This document shows, piece after piece, positions 25,519 to 35,146 of a stretch of 64,000 nucleotides of DNA (position 1 is its first letter; each line of letters starts with the position of its first letter). The stretch is from Bradyrhizobium diazoefficiens (lineage in GTDB: Bacteria > Pseudomonadota > Alphaproteobacteria > Rhizobiales > Xanthobacteraceae): the NCBI RefSeq assembly GCF_018129965.1, contig NZ_JAFCKW010000008.1:124001-188000 (forward strand), written 5' to 3'. The notes beneath the pieces were generated by a model. The model was not told where the DNA came from and made no database searches. It was given only the letters and a program-made list of their open reading frames with translations. The position numbers and the translations under genes were made by a program.

Positions 25519-27573
25519 TCAGCGAAGCATCTGATCGAGGCGATCGCGGAGCTGATCCTGATGGTAAGGCTTGGCCAGCCTCGGCAGATCCAAGAGAGCC
25601 CCCTCGGGCAGCTCGGCATATCCGGTGGCCAGCAGAATCGGCAGCGACGGTCGCAGCTGACGCGAGGCAGCCGCCAGCTCCATTCCGGTCATGCCGGGCA
25701 TGACGTGATCGGTGACCATGAGATCGATCGGCTGGTCGCTTCGGATGATATCGAGGGCGTGGTGCGCGGAGCTCACGCCGATCACGCGGTGGCCGAGATC
25801 CTCGAGCATTTCCGTGGTCGACATGGCGATCAGGGGATCATCGTCGACAAAAAGAATGACGGCTGATCGCCCGGCCTGTCGCTGCACCGGGACAGGCGCC
25901 TCGGCTTCCGGAAGCTGAACGGCAACCGGAAGCACCAGGCTTGCCGTGGTGCCGGCGCCGACTGTGCTGGAGAGCCGAAGTGCACCGCCCAGCTGCTCGG
26001 CAAGGCCATGCACCATGGACAGGCCGAGACCGGTCCCTTTCCCCAGCGGCTTCGACGAGAAGAAGGGCTCCACCGCCCGCTTCAACGTCTCCTCCGACAT
26101 GCCCTCGCCGGTATCGATGACGGACAGCTCCAGGTAATGACCGGACGGCAACATGTGATCGCCGCTCACCCGACGATCGCGGATCCGGATGACAATCGCA
26201 CCGCCATCCGCCATGGCATCGCGCGCATTGATGACGAGATTCAAGATGGCGAGTTCGAGCTGGTTGGAATCGGCGCAGGCCGGCGGCAATCGGTCGGGAA
26301 TATCCAGCCGCAGTTCGATCCGCGGACCGAGCGATCTTTCGAGCAGGTCGATCATGCCGCGGATCAACCCGCCGAGATCGACGGAAACCGCACGCAGATC
26401 CTGCTGCCTTGCGAATGCCAGCAGGCGCTGCGTCAAGGACGCACCCCGCTCCGCCCCTTGCAGCGCGCCGTCGATCAAGCGGCGCAGTCGCGGATCGTCC
26501 GGTATGCGCTTGCGCAGCAGATCGAGATTGCCCATGACGGCCATCAGCAGATTGTTGAAATCGTGGGCGACGCCGCCGGTCAGCTGACCGATGGTCTCCA
26601 TCTTCTGCGCCTGGCGCAGTTGTTCCTGCGCCCTTTCCCGGGCGGCGACTTCTTTCATCAGATCCGCGGTGCGCTGCTCGACGCGATGCTCGAGCGTGGC
26701 GGTCAGCTCGGCGAGCGCGGTGCGTTCCGCAGCGAGCTGCCGCAGCAAGGTCTCGCGCTCGATCTCCGCGACCTTGCGTGCGGTGATGTCCGAGCACACC
26801 CCGACCATCGACCGCACCCCTCCATCGGGCCGGAGCACGGAGCGCGCCCGGATCTCGACCCAATGCTGCGAGCCGTCAGGCCAGATGTTGCGATATTCGA
26901 TGCTGTAATCGCTGCCCCTGGCGACCGCGCGGTCGAACACATCCTGTCGTCTGGCGCGGTCACCCGGATGCACGGACGCGAGCAGGTCATCGTAGGAAAA
27001 GTCCTGCTCCGGCCGGCGACCGAAGAACATCTTGCAGGTGTCGGAGGCTTCGAGCTTCAAGGACGGTATGTGCAGCTCGAGCGCGCCGAGCCGGCCTGCC
27101 CCCAAGGCCGTTTGCAGCAGGCCCTCGCTTTCCCTGAGATTTTCCAGGATGGACCGGGACTGGTATTGGCGCCGACGCCCGCGAATGGCGGAACCCACCA
27201 CGCTGACCAGCGTCGTCGGGTGAAACGGTCGCTCGATAAAGGTGACGTTGCCCAGCGCCAAGGCAAGCCGCATGGCGTCGGGATTTCGCTCCGGACCGCC
27301 GCCCTGGCGCGTCAGCAGTACGATCGGAAAGTCGGACCAGGAGGGCTGCTCGCCTAGCGATCGCACCAGCTTGCGCAGGTCGGCGGTCTTCACGGCCTCG
27401 TTGGCGATGATGGCAAGGCCGGCGCCGGCCGCCATTTCGCGCACCAGCGCATCGAGGTCCGCGCAGATGTCGGCCGCAAAGCCGGCTTCGCGGATCAGGT
27501 TCGCCGCCACCGACGCATCGCGCCCGGTCGGGGCAAGGACGATGGCGCGCTCGGACGATTCGCCCGCTCTCAC
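25519..27573 (-). CDS. Hybrid sensor histidine kinase with C-terminal receiver
   Basis: A 684-residue cytoplasmic protein. Residues 1-130 form a receiver-like N-terminal domain lacking clear phospho-acceptor residues. PAS follows (about 150-265, with the PAC end ITARKVAE), then a coiled coil (265-325) and HisKA with VAHDFNN (H337). The HATPase domain contains GTGLGLS. The receiver (560-684) has the VTDHVMPG Asp. No membrane segment is present. It starts at GTG 27573, overlapping the KaiC-like gene stop (GTGA), so the pair form one signalling unit. Confidence 0.88.
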   Translation of the reverse strand: MRAGESSERAIVLAPTGRDASVAANLIREAGFAADICADLDALVREMAAGAGLAIIANEAVKTADLRKLVRSLGEQPSWSDFPIVLLTRQGGGPERNPDAMRLALALGNVTFIERPFHPTTLVSVVGSAIRGRRRQYQSRSILENLRESEGLLQTALGAGRLGALELHIPSLKLEASDTCKMFFGRRPEQDFSYDDLLASVHPGDRARRQDVFDRAVARGSDYSIEYRNIWPDGSQHWVEIRARSVLRPDGGVRSMVGVCSDITARKVAEIERETLLRQLAAERTALAELTATLEHRVEQRTADLMKEVAARERAQEQLRQAQKMETIGQLTGGVAHDFNNLLMAVMGNLDLLRKRIPDDPRLRRLIDGALQGAERGASLTQRLLAFARQQDLRAVSVDLGGLIRGMIDLLERSLGPRIELRLDIPDRLPPACADSNQLELAILNLVINARDAMADGGAIVIRIRDRRVSGDHMLPSGHYLELSVIDTGEGMSEETLKRAVEPFFSSKPLGKGTGLGLSMVHGLAEQLGGALRLSSTVGAGTTASLVLPVAVQLPEAEAPVPVQRQAGRSAVILFVDDDPLIAMSTTEMLEDLGHRVIGVSSAHHALDIIRSDQPIDLMVTDHVMPGMTGMELAAASRQLRPSLPILLATGYAELPEGALLDLPRLAKPYHQDQLRDRLDQMLR

Positions 27574-29069
27574 GCACCGGGCTCCTGCAGGAGCGGCCGC
27601 GTTTCACCCATGTAAACCGGCACACCGCGCAGCACGCCCTGAAACTCTTCGAGGGGTTCACCGATGACAAGACCGCGATCACTGATACGAAATTCGCGAA
27701 TGGTCGATTCGTGATGACCCATCCGTTTCTTGATGACGGACACGGCACGCCGCACGCTTCCCAACGCCTCGAAGTAACGCAACAGGATCACAGTGTCGGC
27801 CAGATAGGTGACGTCTACCGGCGCTTTCATGTCTCCGACGAGGCCGTGCTGGGCGACGGTCATGAACGTCGCGGCGCCCCGGCGGTTGAGGTATTGCAAC
27901 AGCTCGTGCATGTGCAGGATGAGCGAATTCTCTTCGGGCATGGCCGCCTGATAGCCATTGAGGCTGTCGATCACGACAGCCTTGATCCCCTCCTCGTCCA
28001 CGCGCCTGCGGACCATGTGAGCGAATTCACCCGGGGACAACTCGGCCGCATCGACTTGCTCGATCACGAGGTCGCCCTTCTGGCGCAGGGCATCGAGATC
28101 GATCCCGATACCCTTCATACGCGCCAGCAGCAGGCCCAGCTCTTCATCGAAAACGAACAGCGCCGCCTTCTCGCCCCGCGCGACCGCAGCGATGGCGAAC
28201 ACGATCGCGATTAACGATTTGCCGGTCCCGGAGGGCCCGAGAACGAGCGTGCTCGATCCTGTTTCCACGCCGCCGCCCAGCAACTGATCGAGCCCGACAA
28301 CGCCGCTCGAGAATCTGCTGCGCTTGAGATCGGAGCGATGCTCCGACGCGACCAGCCGCGGAAACACGTTGAGGCCTCCGGTGGTAATGGTGGCGTCGTG
28401 ATAACCGCCGCGGAATTTGGTGCCGCGATACTTGATGACGCGCACGCGTCGTCGCTCGGCGCCGTAGGCCGGTGCGAGTTCTTCCAGGCGAAACACTGCA
28501 TGAGCCACGCTGTGCACGGTCTTGTCGGCGACATCGGCGGTGAGGTCGTCGAGCAACATCACCGTCGTGTTGAACCTGGAAAAATAGTGTTTGATCGCGA
28601 GGATCTGCCGTCGGTAGCGCAGGGAGCTCTGGGCCAGAAGACGTATCTCCGAAAGACTGTCGAGAACGACCCGATGCGGCTTGATCCGGTTCACCGCTTC
28701 GAAAATCTGTTTCGTCGTCTCGCCAAGTTCGAGATCGGACGAGTACAAAAGGCTTTGCTGCTGTTCGGAATCCAGCAGGCTCTCCGGCGGCAGTAGTTCG
28801 AAAATGGTCAATCCGTCGCTTAGCACCCAGCCATGCGAGGCTGCGCCATCGCGCAATTCGCGTTCCGTCTCCGACAGGGTGATATACAGGCATCGTTCAC
28901 CTGCCTTGATGCCTTCAAGCAGGAACTGCAGCGCCACCGTCGTCTTGCCGGTGCCGGGCGCGCCTTCCACCAGGAACACGTGCCCGCGCGACAATCCCCC
29001 GGACAGGATGTTGTCCAGGCCCCAGATTCCCGTGCGGGCCTTTTCGGTCAATTCCTCAGGTGAAATCAT
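27570..29069 (-). CDS. KaiC-like double-domain ATPase
   Basis: A 499-residue RecA/KaiC protein with two tandem domains. CI has Walker A GAPGTGKT (36-43) and CII has GPSGTGKS (278-285). The C-terminal TIREFRISDRG matches KaiC. At the position of the cyanobacterial Ser431/Thr432 pair, aligned by hand through ADTVILLRYFE, the residues are Thr421-Tyr422, so the phospho-code differs. No kaiA or kaiB is nearby. Overlap with the hybrid kinase suggests a KaiC-kinase stress or timing module, as reported for other non-cyanobacterial KaiC proteins. ATG 29069 has only a weak ribosome site. Confidence 0.85.
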   Translation of the reverse strand: MISPEELTEKARTGIWGLDNILSGGLSRGHVFLVEGAPGTGKTTVALQFLLEGIKAGERCLYITLSETERELRDGAASHGWVLSDGLTIFELLPPESLLDSEQQQSLLYSSDLELGETTKQIFEAVNRIKPHRVVLDSLSEIRLLAQSSLRYRRQILAIKHYFSRFNTTVMLLDDLTADVADKTVHSVAHAVFRLEELAPAYGAERRRVRVIKYRGTKFRGGYHDATITTGGLNVFPRLVASEHRSDLKRSRFSSGVVGLDQLLGGGVETGSSTLVLGPSGTGKSLIAIVFAIAAVARGEKAALFVFDEELGLLLARMKGIGIDLDALRQKGDLVIEQVDAAELSPGEFAHMVRRRVDEEGIKAVVIDSLNGYQAAMPEENSLILHMHELLQYLNRRGAATFMTVAQHGLVGDMKAPVDVTYLADTVILLRYFEALGSVRRAVSVIKKRMGHHESTIREFRISDRGLVIGEPLEEFQGVLRGVPVYMGETRPLLQEPGA

Positions 29070-29221
29070 GGGAATTAAACCGGGAATGGAACAATCGGTT
29101 CCCTCGCCAACCCCAGCGAACCTATGCGCGCCAGGCAGGGGAACTGAGCCGGAGGACGCGGAACCGATGATATCGGGCTGAGACTTCAGACCCGCGGATG
29201 AGGGGAAGGCTAAGCGGTTTT

Positions 29222-29995
29222 CTATCGCTTCTCGATCACGAGGCTTTGCACCGCGCGGCCAAAGTAGCCCTGCCGGTCCGCCAGCCGCGACATCGCAAGG
29301 CCTGCGCCATCCGGGCCGATCCATGATTCGCCGTCGAGCAAAATCCACTCGCCGACCGGCTGGCGCGACAGGTTCACGGTGAGGTCGGCGTTGATGTAGG
29401 TCCAGGCCCGGAAGTCGAGCGTCGACGCCGTGCCGTTGGAGAAGTCGGCGGCGACCACGGCGCGCATCGCCTGCGAGTTCGCCTCGCCCTCGATCAGGGG
29501 ATGGTCGACGCGAAACCAGATCGCGCCGGCACCAGCCTTGCCGAAGCGGCCGCGCGCGGCGCGCATCGAGACCATTCCTACGAAGGGACTGGTCGCGGCG
29601 TGGCCGTCCTCGACCAGCGAGTCCTCCGGCGACGGCAGCGTCACCGGCAATTCCGCGACGTCATCGGGCAGCGCCTGCGCCTGCGTCTTGATCTTGAGCA
29701 CGGTGGCGCCGACCACCTGCACGCCGTCGGCCAGGAGCTTGACCTGACAGAGCTGGATTTTGCGGCCCTCGCGCAAAACCTCGGTCTCGATCGTGAGCGG
29801 GGCCACCGGGACCGGGCGCATCAAGTCGATGGTGACCCGCGCAACATTCATCGGCACCGGTGATGGAATGCGCTCCGCAGCCCAGGTCACCAGCGAAGCC
29901 GGTGCCGAACCGTGCTGCATGCGCCGGTCCCACGGGCCGGCGGCGTCAGGGCTGGTGACGACGCTGTTGCCGTCGACGCGGTAGATGGGCGTCAT
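29222..29995 (-). CDS. Acyl-CoA thioesterase family protein (double hot-dog)
   Basis: A 257-residue protein resembling the TesB-like/4HBT_3 group. The first half has MQHGSAPASLVTWAAER and RVTIDLMRPVPVAPLTIETEV. The second has STLDFRAWTYINADLTVNL and LLDGESWIGPDGAGLAMSRL, where the repeated strand pattern suggests two hot-dog folds. It would hydrolyse acyl-CoA esters. It lies 60 bases downstream of the nitronate monooxygenase gene on the same strand, so the two are likely co-transcribed. Confidence 0.78.
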   Translation of the reverse strand: MTPIYRVDGNSVVTSPDAAGPWDRRMQHGSAPASLVTWAAERIPSPVPMNVARVTIDLMRPVPVAPLTIETEVLREGRKIQLCQVKLLADGVQVVGATVLKIKTQAQALPDDVAELPVTLPSPEDSLVEDGHAATSPFVGMVSMRAARGRFGKAGAGAIWFRVDHPLIEGEANSQAMRAVVAADFSNGTASTLDFRAWTYINADLTVNLSRQPVGEWILLDGESWIGPDGAGLAMSRLADRQGYFGRAVQSLVIEKR

Positions 29996-30056
29996 GCTTT
30001 GCTCAGTCTCTCGGCTGGCGTTTCCCGTCCGCGGCAGCGCGTCTGGGACACCGGAA

Positions 30057-31025
30057 CTACAACGGCGGATCGATCGCCTCGTCGTATTCCTTCTTGAAGC
30101 GCGCGATCAGTTCGGCGGCGGGGACGACACCGTCGATGCTGCCGATGCCCTGGCCGCTGCCCCAGATCTCCTTCCAGGCCTTCGGCTTGGCGCGCTCGCC
30201 GGAGGCGTCGGTGCCGAAGTTCATCTTGGAGGGATCGGAGGTCGGCAGATTGTCCGGGTCCATGCCGGCGGCCAGGATCGACGGCTTCAGATAGTTGCCG
30301 TGCACGCCGGTGAAGAGGTTGGAATAGACGATGTCGTCGGCCGTCGAGCCCGCGATCATCTCCTTGTACTTCTCGACCGCGTTGGCTTCCTTCGTCGCAA
30401 TGAAGGCCGAGCCGATATAGGCGAAGTCGGCGCCGAGAATGCGCGCGGCGCGGATCGCCCTGCCGTTGCCGATGGCACCCGACAGCGCGACCGGTCCGTC
30501 GAACCACTGGCGCGTTTCGGCGACGAAAGCCAGCGGCGAAAGCGTGCCGGCATGGCCGCCGGCACCGGCCGCGACCAGGATCAGGCCGTCGGCCCCCTTC
30601 TCGATCGCCTTGTGCGCGAACTTCTGGTTGATCACGTCGTGGAAGACGATGCCGCCCCAGCCGTGCACCGCCTGGTTCAGCTCCTCGCGCGCGCCGAGCG
30701 AGGAGATGACCATCGGCACCTTGTATTTGGCGCAAAGCTGCATGTCGTGGTCGAGCCGGTTGTTCGACTTGTGAACGATCTGGTTGACTGCGAACGGCGC
30801 CGACGGCTTGTCCGGATGGGCGCGGTCATAGGCCGCGAGTTCCTCGGTGATCCGTGCCAGCCACTCGTCGAGCAATTCCGGCGGCCGCGCGTTGAGCGAC
30901 GGAAACGAACCGACCACACCCGCCTTGCACTGCGCGATCACCAGATCGGGCACCGAGATGATGAAGAGCGGCGAGCCGATCACCGGGATCGACAGGCGCC
31001 CCTTGAATAAGGCAGGCATGGACAT
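30057..31025 (-). CDS. Nitronate monooxygenase family protein (second paralogue)
   Basis: A 322-residue FMN enzyme. IPVIGSPLFIISVPDL, DGLILVAAGAGGHAGTLSP, LSGAIGNGRAI and AYIGSAFIATKEANA match the family. PTSDPSKMNFG near the C-terminus is also seen in the paralogue region as PARGPIDIG. It is clearly related to, but diverged from, the protein at 22852. ATG 31025 was chosen because AGAGGA lies upstream and longer starts add a tail unlike the family. It probably forms a unit with the downstream thioesterase. Confidence 0.85.
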   Translation of the reverse strand: MSMPALFKGRLSIPVIGSPLFIISVPDLVIAQCKAGVVGSFPSLNARPPELLDEWLARITEELAAYDRAHPDKPSAPFAVNQIVHKSNNRLDHDMQLCAKYKVPMVISSLGAREELNQAVHGWGGIVFHDVINQKFAHKAIEKGADGLILVAAGAGGHAGTLSPLAFVAETRQWFDGPVALSGAIGNGRAIRAARILGADFAYIGSAFIATKEANAVEKYKEMIAGSTADDIVYSNLFTGVHGNYLKPSILAAGMDPDNLPTSDPSKMNFGTDASGERAKPKAWKEIWGSGQGIGSIDGVVPAAELIARFKKEYDEAIDPPL

Positions 31026-31158
31026 CGCGAAACGATCCTCTTTTGGCAGGTCAAGTTGGGAACCAACCCAACAAGGCAATCTTTCCACTGTCAAGTATTG
31101 CGTTTTGACGCCGTGGTGGAAAGCGGCGACCGCATTCCAAGGCGCGGAATTCCTCCCG

Positions 31159-32577
<1,419 letters not shown>

Positions 32578-32614
32578 GGGCGCTCCTTAGTTGCTGGCGC
32601 GCGGCGTCATCGCA

Positions 32615-33145
32615 TCAATTCTGGCACAGCGCGCTGGTCACGAACGTGTCGGTGCGGCAGTCGTCCGGCTTGCGTTGCCGGCCCGGAATGAGAACCTTCG
32701 CCGAGCATTTTTCCGCGGAGTCCGCGTTCAGGCTCTTGCCTTCCTTGTAACCCTTGCTCTGGCAAAGCTGGTCGGCCGCCCGCTTGCAATCGGGCGCACC
32801 GTTTGACGACGCCGGGCAGGCGATGCGTCCCGACACCATGGTCGACGGCGTCGCCAGGCGCGACAGGTCGTTCATGGTCTCGCTCGGGCTTTTGATCGGC
32901 GGCAGGATCGAGGGCAGCTTGTCGAACAGCTTACCCATTTCGTTGATCAGCCCGGGCTTTTCCTCGGCCACCGGAGGAGCGGGCGCAGAGGGGGGTGGCG
33001 CAGGCTGCGGGCCCTGCTCCTGCAGCCCGAGCGACGGCGGCGCGGATTGCGCCCATCCGGTCCCGCCGGGATCAAGCAGGAGGGAAAGCGCCGCAAATAT
33101 CAGCGTCCCCCGTCGCAGCGCCGGATTGCAGGATCGAACCATCAT
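32615..33145 (-). CDS. Secreted hypothetical protein with Cys-rich C-terminus
   Basis: A 176-residue protein. The signal peptide (LIFAALSLLLDPGGTGWAQS) precedes a Pro/Ala-rich linker. A C-terminal domain with six Cys (IACPAS, DCKRAADQLC, KCSAK, DDCRTD, ALCQN) is probably disulfide-bonded in the periplasm. No known family recognised. It is 38 bases downstream of aspA on the same strand and may be co-transcribed without a functional link. Confidence 0.65.
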   Translation of the reverse strand: MMVRSCNPALRRGTLIFAALSLLLDPGGTGWAQSAPPSLGLQEQGPQPAPPPSAPAPPVAEEKPGLINEMGKLFDKLPSILPPIKSPSETMNDLSRLATPSTMVSGRIACPASSNGAPDCKRAADQLCQSKGYKEGKSLNADSAEKCSAKVLIPGRQRKPDDCRTDTFVTSALCQN

Positions 33146-33194
33146 GAACTTAACCGTAGCCGAAGCCGGCGCCGCGGCAAAGCCAGAGCGAGCG

Positions 33195-33776
33195 CTAGAT
33201 CAGCTTGATTGCGATTACGAAGCCCAGCACCAGCACGGCGGCGCCGAGCGCGACCCACAATCCGAGATGCTGCTCGATCCTGACCCGGATCCAGTCCCCA
33301 TAGCGGTTGAGCAGGATCGCCACGATGAAGAAACGTCCACCGCGCGCAACGATTGAGCACAGGATGAACAGCCAGATATTGTAACCGGCAAATCCCGACG
33401 TGATGGTGACGAGCTTGTAGGGGATCGGCGTCAGCCCTTTGAGCAGGATGATCACCGCGCCCCATTCCGCGTAGGAGGCTCGGAAAGCGTCGACCTTGTC
33501 GCCGAGGCCGTAGACCTGGATCAGCCAGTGACCGACCGAGTCGAACAGCAGCGCGCCGATGGCATAACCCAGCAGGCCGCCCACCACCGACGTCACGGTG
33601 CAGATCGCCGCATAGAGCCAGGCCCGCTGCGGCCGCGCCAGCGACATCGGGATCAACATCACGTCCGGCGGGACAGGAAAGAAAGAGCTTTCGGCGAAAG
33701 CCACGGCGCCCATGATCCAGAGCGCGTAAGGCTTGTGAGCGGCGTCGATGCACCAGTCGTAGATACGTTTCAGCAT
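33195..33776 (-). CDS. DedA/YqaA-like inner-membrane protein
   Basis: A 193-residue protein with four or five membrane helices. SFFPVPPDVMLIPMSL and GGRFFIVAILLNRYG carry the E/SxxxP-PDxxL and C-terminal Arg signatures of DedA/YqaA (SNARE-associated). Bacterial DedA proteins act in lipid-carrier recycling, proton-motive force and envelope stress. ATG 33776 is chosen over 33797 because the first residues then match the family (MLKRIYDWCIDAA). Confidence 0.82.
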   Translation of the reverse strand: MLKRIYDWCIDAAHKPYALWIMGAVAFAESSFFPVPPDVMLIPMSLARPQRAWLYAAICTVTSVVGGLLGYAIGALLFDSVGHWLIQVYGLGDKVDAFRASYAEWGAVIILLKGLTPIPYKLVTITSGFAGYNIWLFILCSIVARGGRFFIVAILLNRYGDWIRVRIEQHLGLWVALGAAVLVLGFVIAIKLI

Positions 33777-33833
33777 GGCGCCGCGATGAAGCACCATGGG
33801 ACGGATTTGTCCATTGCGAGTTTTATGACGCTT

Positions 33834-34238
33834 TTAATGGCGCTTGCGCGCCACGCGGCCCTCGAGCGCGACAATTGGCCGCCTGGCGGCAACGTGCGGG
33901 GATGCGAGTTTGGGCTGCTTGGTCGAGGACTTCGGCAGTTTCTCGGCGATGCCGAGCATGTCTTCCCGCCGCGCCATTTCGCGCCAGACGTCCTCGGGGC
34001 GCACACCGGCCGAAGCCCAGAGCACCGTGAGATTGTAGAGCAGGTCGGCGCTCTCACGGACCACGGCCTCGGTGTCGCCGTTCACCGCATCGATGACGAC
34101 TTCGATGGCTTCTTCGGCCAGTTTCTTCGCCATTTGGGAGGGCCCACGCTGAAACAGCCGGGCAGTGCGGGACGTTGCCGGATCAAGATCTCTGGCCGCG
34201 AGCACAGCCAGATATAGCCGCTCAACCGAATCACTCAT
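33834..34238 (-). CDS. hisE: Phosphoribosyl-ATP pyrophosphohydrolase-like (HisE/MazG fold)
   Basis: A 134-residue protein. The all-alpha NTP pyrophosphatase core is visible: AKKLAEEAIEVVIDAV, then ESADLLYNLTVLWA with the metal-binding ExxD pair. The first is the HisE KLxEEAxE motif. HisE converts phosphoribosyl-ATP to phosphoribosyl-AMP in histidine synthesis. The C-terminal 40 residues are a basic extension not found in standard HisE. It is not among other his genes, so it could be a second HisE-like pyrophosphatase. Confidence 0.75.
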   Translation of the reverse strand: MSDSVERLYLAVLAARDLDPATSRTARLFQRGPSQMAKKLAEEAIEVVIDAVNGDTEAVVRESADLLYNLTVLWASAGVRPEDVWREMARREDMLGIAEKLPKSSTKQPKLASPHVAARRPIVALEGRVARKRH

Positions 34239-34355
34239 GGGACTGAAAAATACTCTAAATCAATGCCGAGCGTGTTAACGCGCGGCGATAAAAGCAAAGA
34301 AGCGGCCGCCGCGGCAGGCGCGACGGCCGTTGTGGTCAATCATTGGTATCCAGGC

Positions 34356-34721
34356 TTAGTAGCAGGTGCCGATCGAGCCCTGGCCGCCCTGCGCGGACTG
34401 GTAGGGACCGCCGCAACGGTGGAAGGGGCGCGAACCGTAATAGGGGCCGCCGCCATAATAGGCCGGGGCTTCATCGTAATACACCGGGCCGCCGCCATAG
34501 TAGGCTGGGGCATCATAGGCGTAAGCGTCGCGGGTCGCGGCGATGGCGAGTCCCGTGCCGATGATGCCGGCGAAGGCTGCGGCAGCCGCTGCGCCGCCAC
34601 CGCCATGCCAGTGACGGCCGCCGGCATAGGAAGCAGTCGGAGCAACGGCGGTCAGCGCCAGCACTGCGGCTGTGGCAAGGACGGCCTTGCGGCCGCCAAA
34701 TCTCGAAAATCTGTCAAACAT
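34356..34721 (-). CDS. Secreted Gly/Tyr-rich small protein
   Basis: A 121-residue protein. The signal peptide (VLATAAVLALTAVAPTASYAGG, cleavage after SYA) precedes a second hydrophobic Ala/Gly stretch (AAAAAAFAGIIGTGLAIAA) and a low-complexity tail with AYYGGGP repeats. It is typical of small envelope proteins abundant in Bradyrhizobium and unknown in function. An excellent AAGGAGGG lies 7 bases before ATG 34721, so longer upstream starts are rejected. Confidence 0.75.
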   Translation of the reverse strand: MFDRFSRFGGRKAVLATAAVLALTAVAPTASYAGGRHWHGGGGAAAAAAFAGIIGTGLAIAATRDAYAYDAPAYYGGGPVYYDEAPAYYGGGPYYGSRPFHRCGGPYQSAQGGQGSIGTCY

Positions 34722-35146
34722 GTTTGGACCCTCCTTGGGACCTCGAATGGTGCCTGACGACAGGCTCGTGTCTCTCAAACACCCGGATGTCATGTTGGGT
34801 TCCCCAACCCCAACACAAGCTGAACGCGGCCGCGTTATCGTGACGCAACCCCGCTCATCATCCATTCATGTTGGCGCGCGCAAGCCTGCCGCCGGCCGCT
34901 TGCAAGCGATGTCCCGGCTACCGCAACCCTGGCGTCTTCCGTGGCGATCCACTTCACCTTCGACCGCTGCGAACGAAATCCGCGGGAAGCCGGCCGCAGG
35001 AGGCATATTCGACTATCGGTTTCTGGCTGCCGGTCTCCGGGCGGCTGATCAATTGAGCAAAACTGAGAGCTTCCGCTGTATCTGCCGGGCGATCCCTGAT
35101 TAGAATATCGGCTTGGTTCGTGATATCCGCCCGAGTTCGCTCCCGC
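34722..35146. other. Divergent promoter region, no gene seen
   Basis: This 425-base region separates the secreted Gly/Tyr-rich gene and the rightward glucan-exporter gene. Short frames here lack ribosome sites. Both genes must be transcribed from it, but I cannot assign a convincing -35/-10 pair or operator. Confidence 0.45.
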
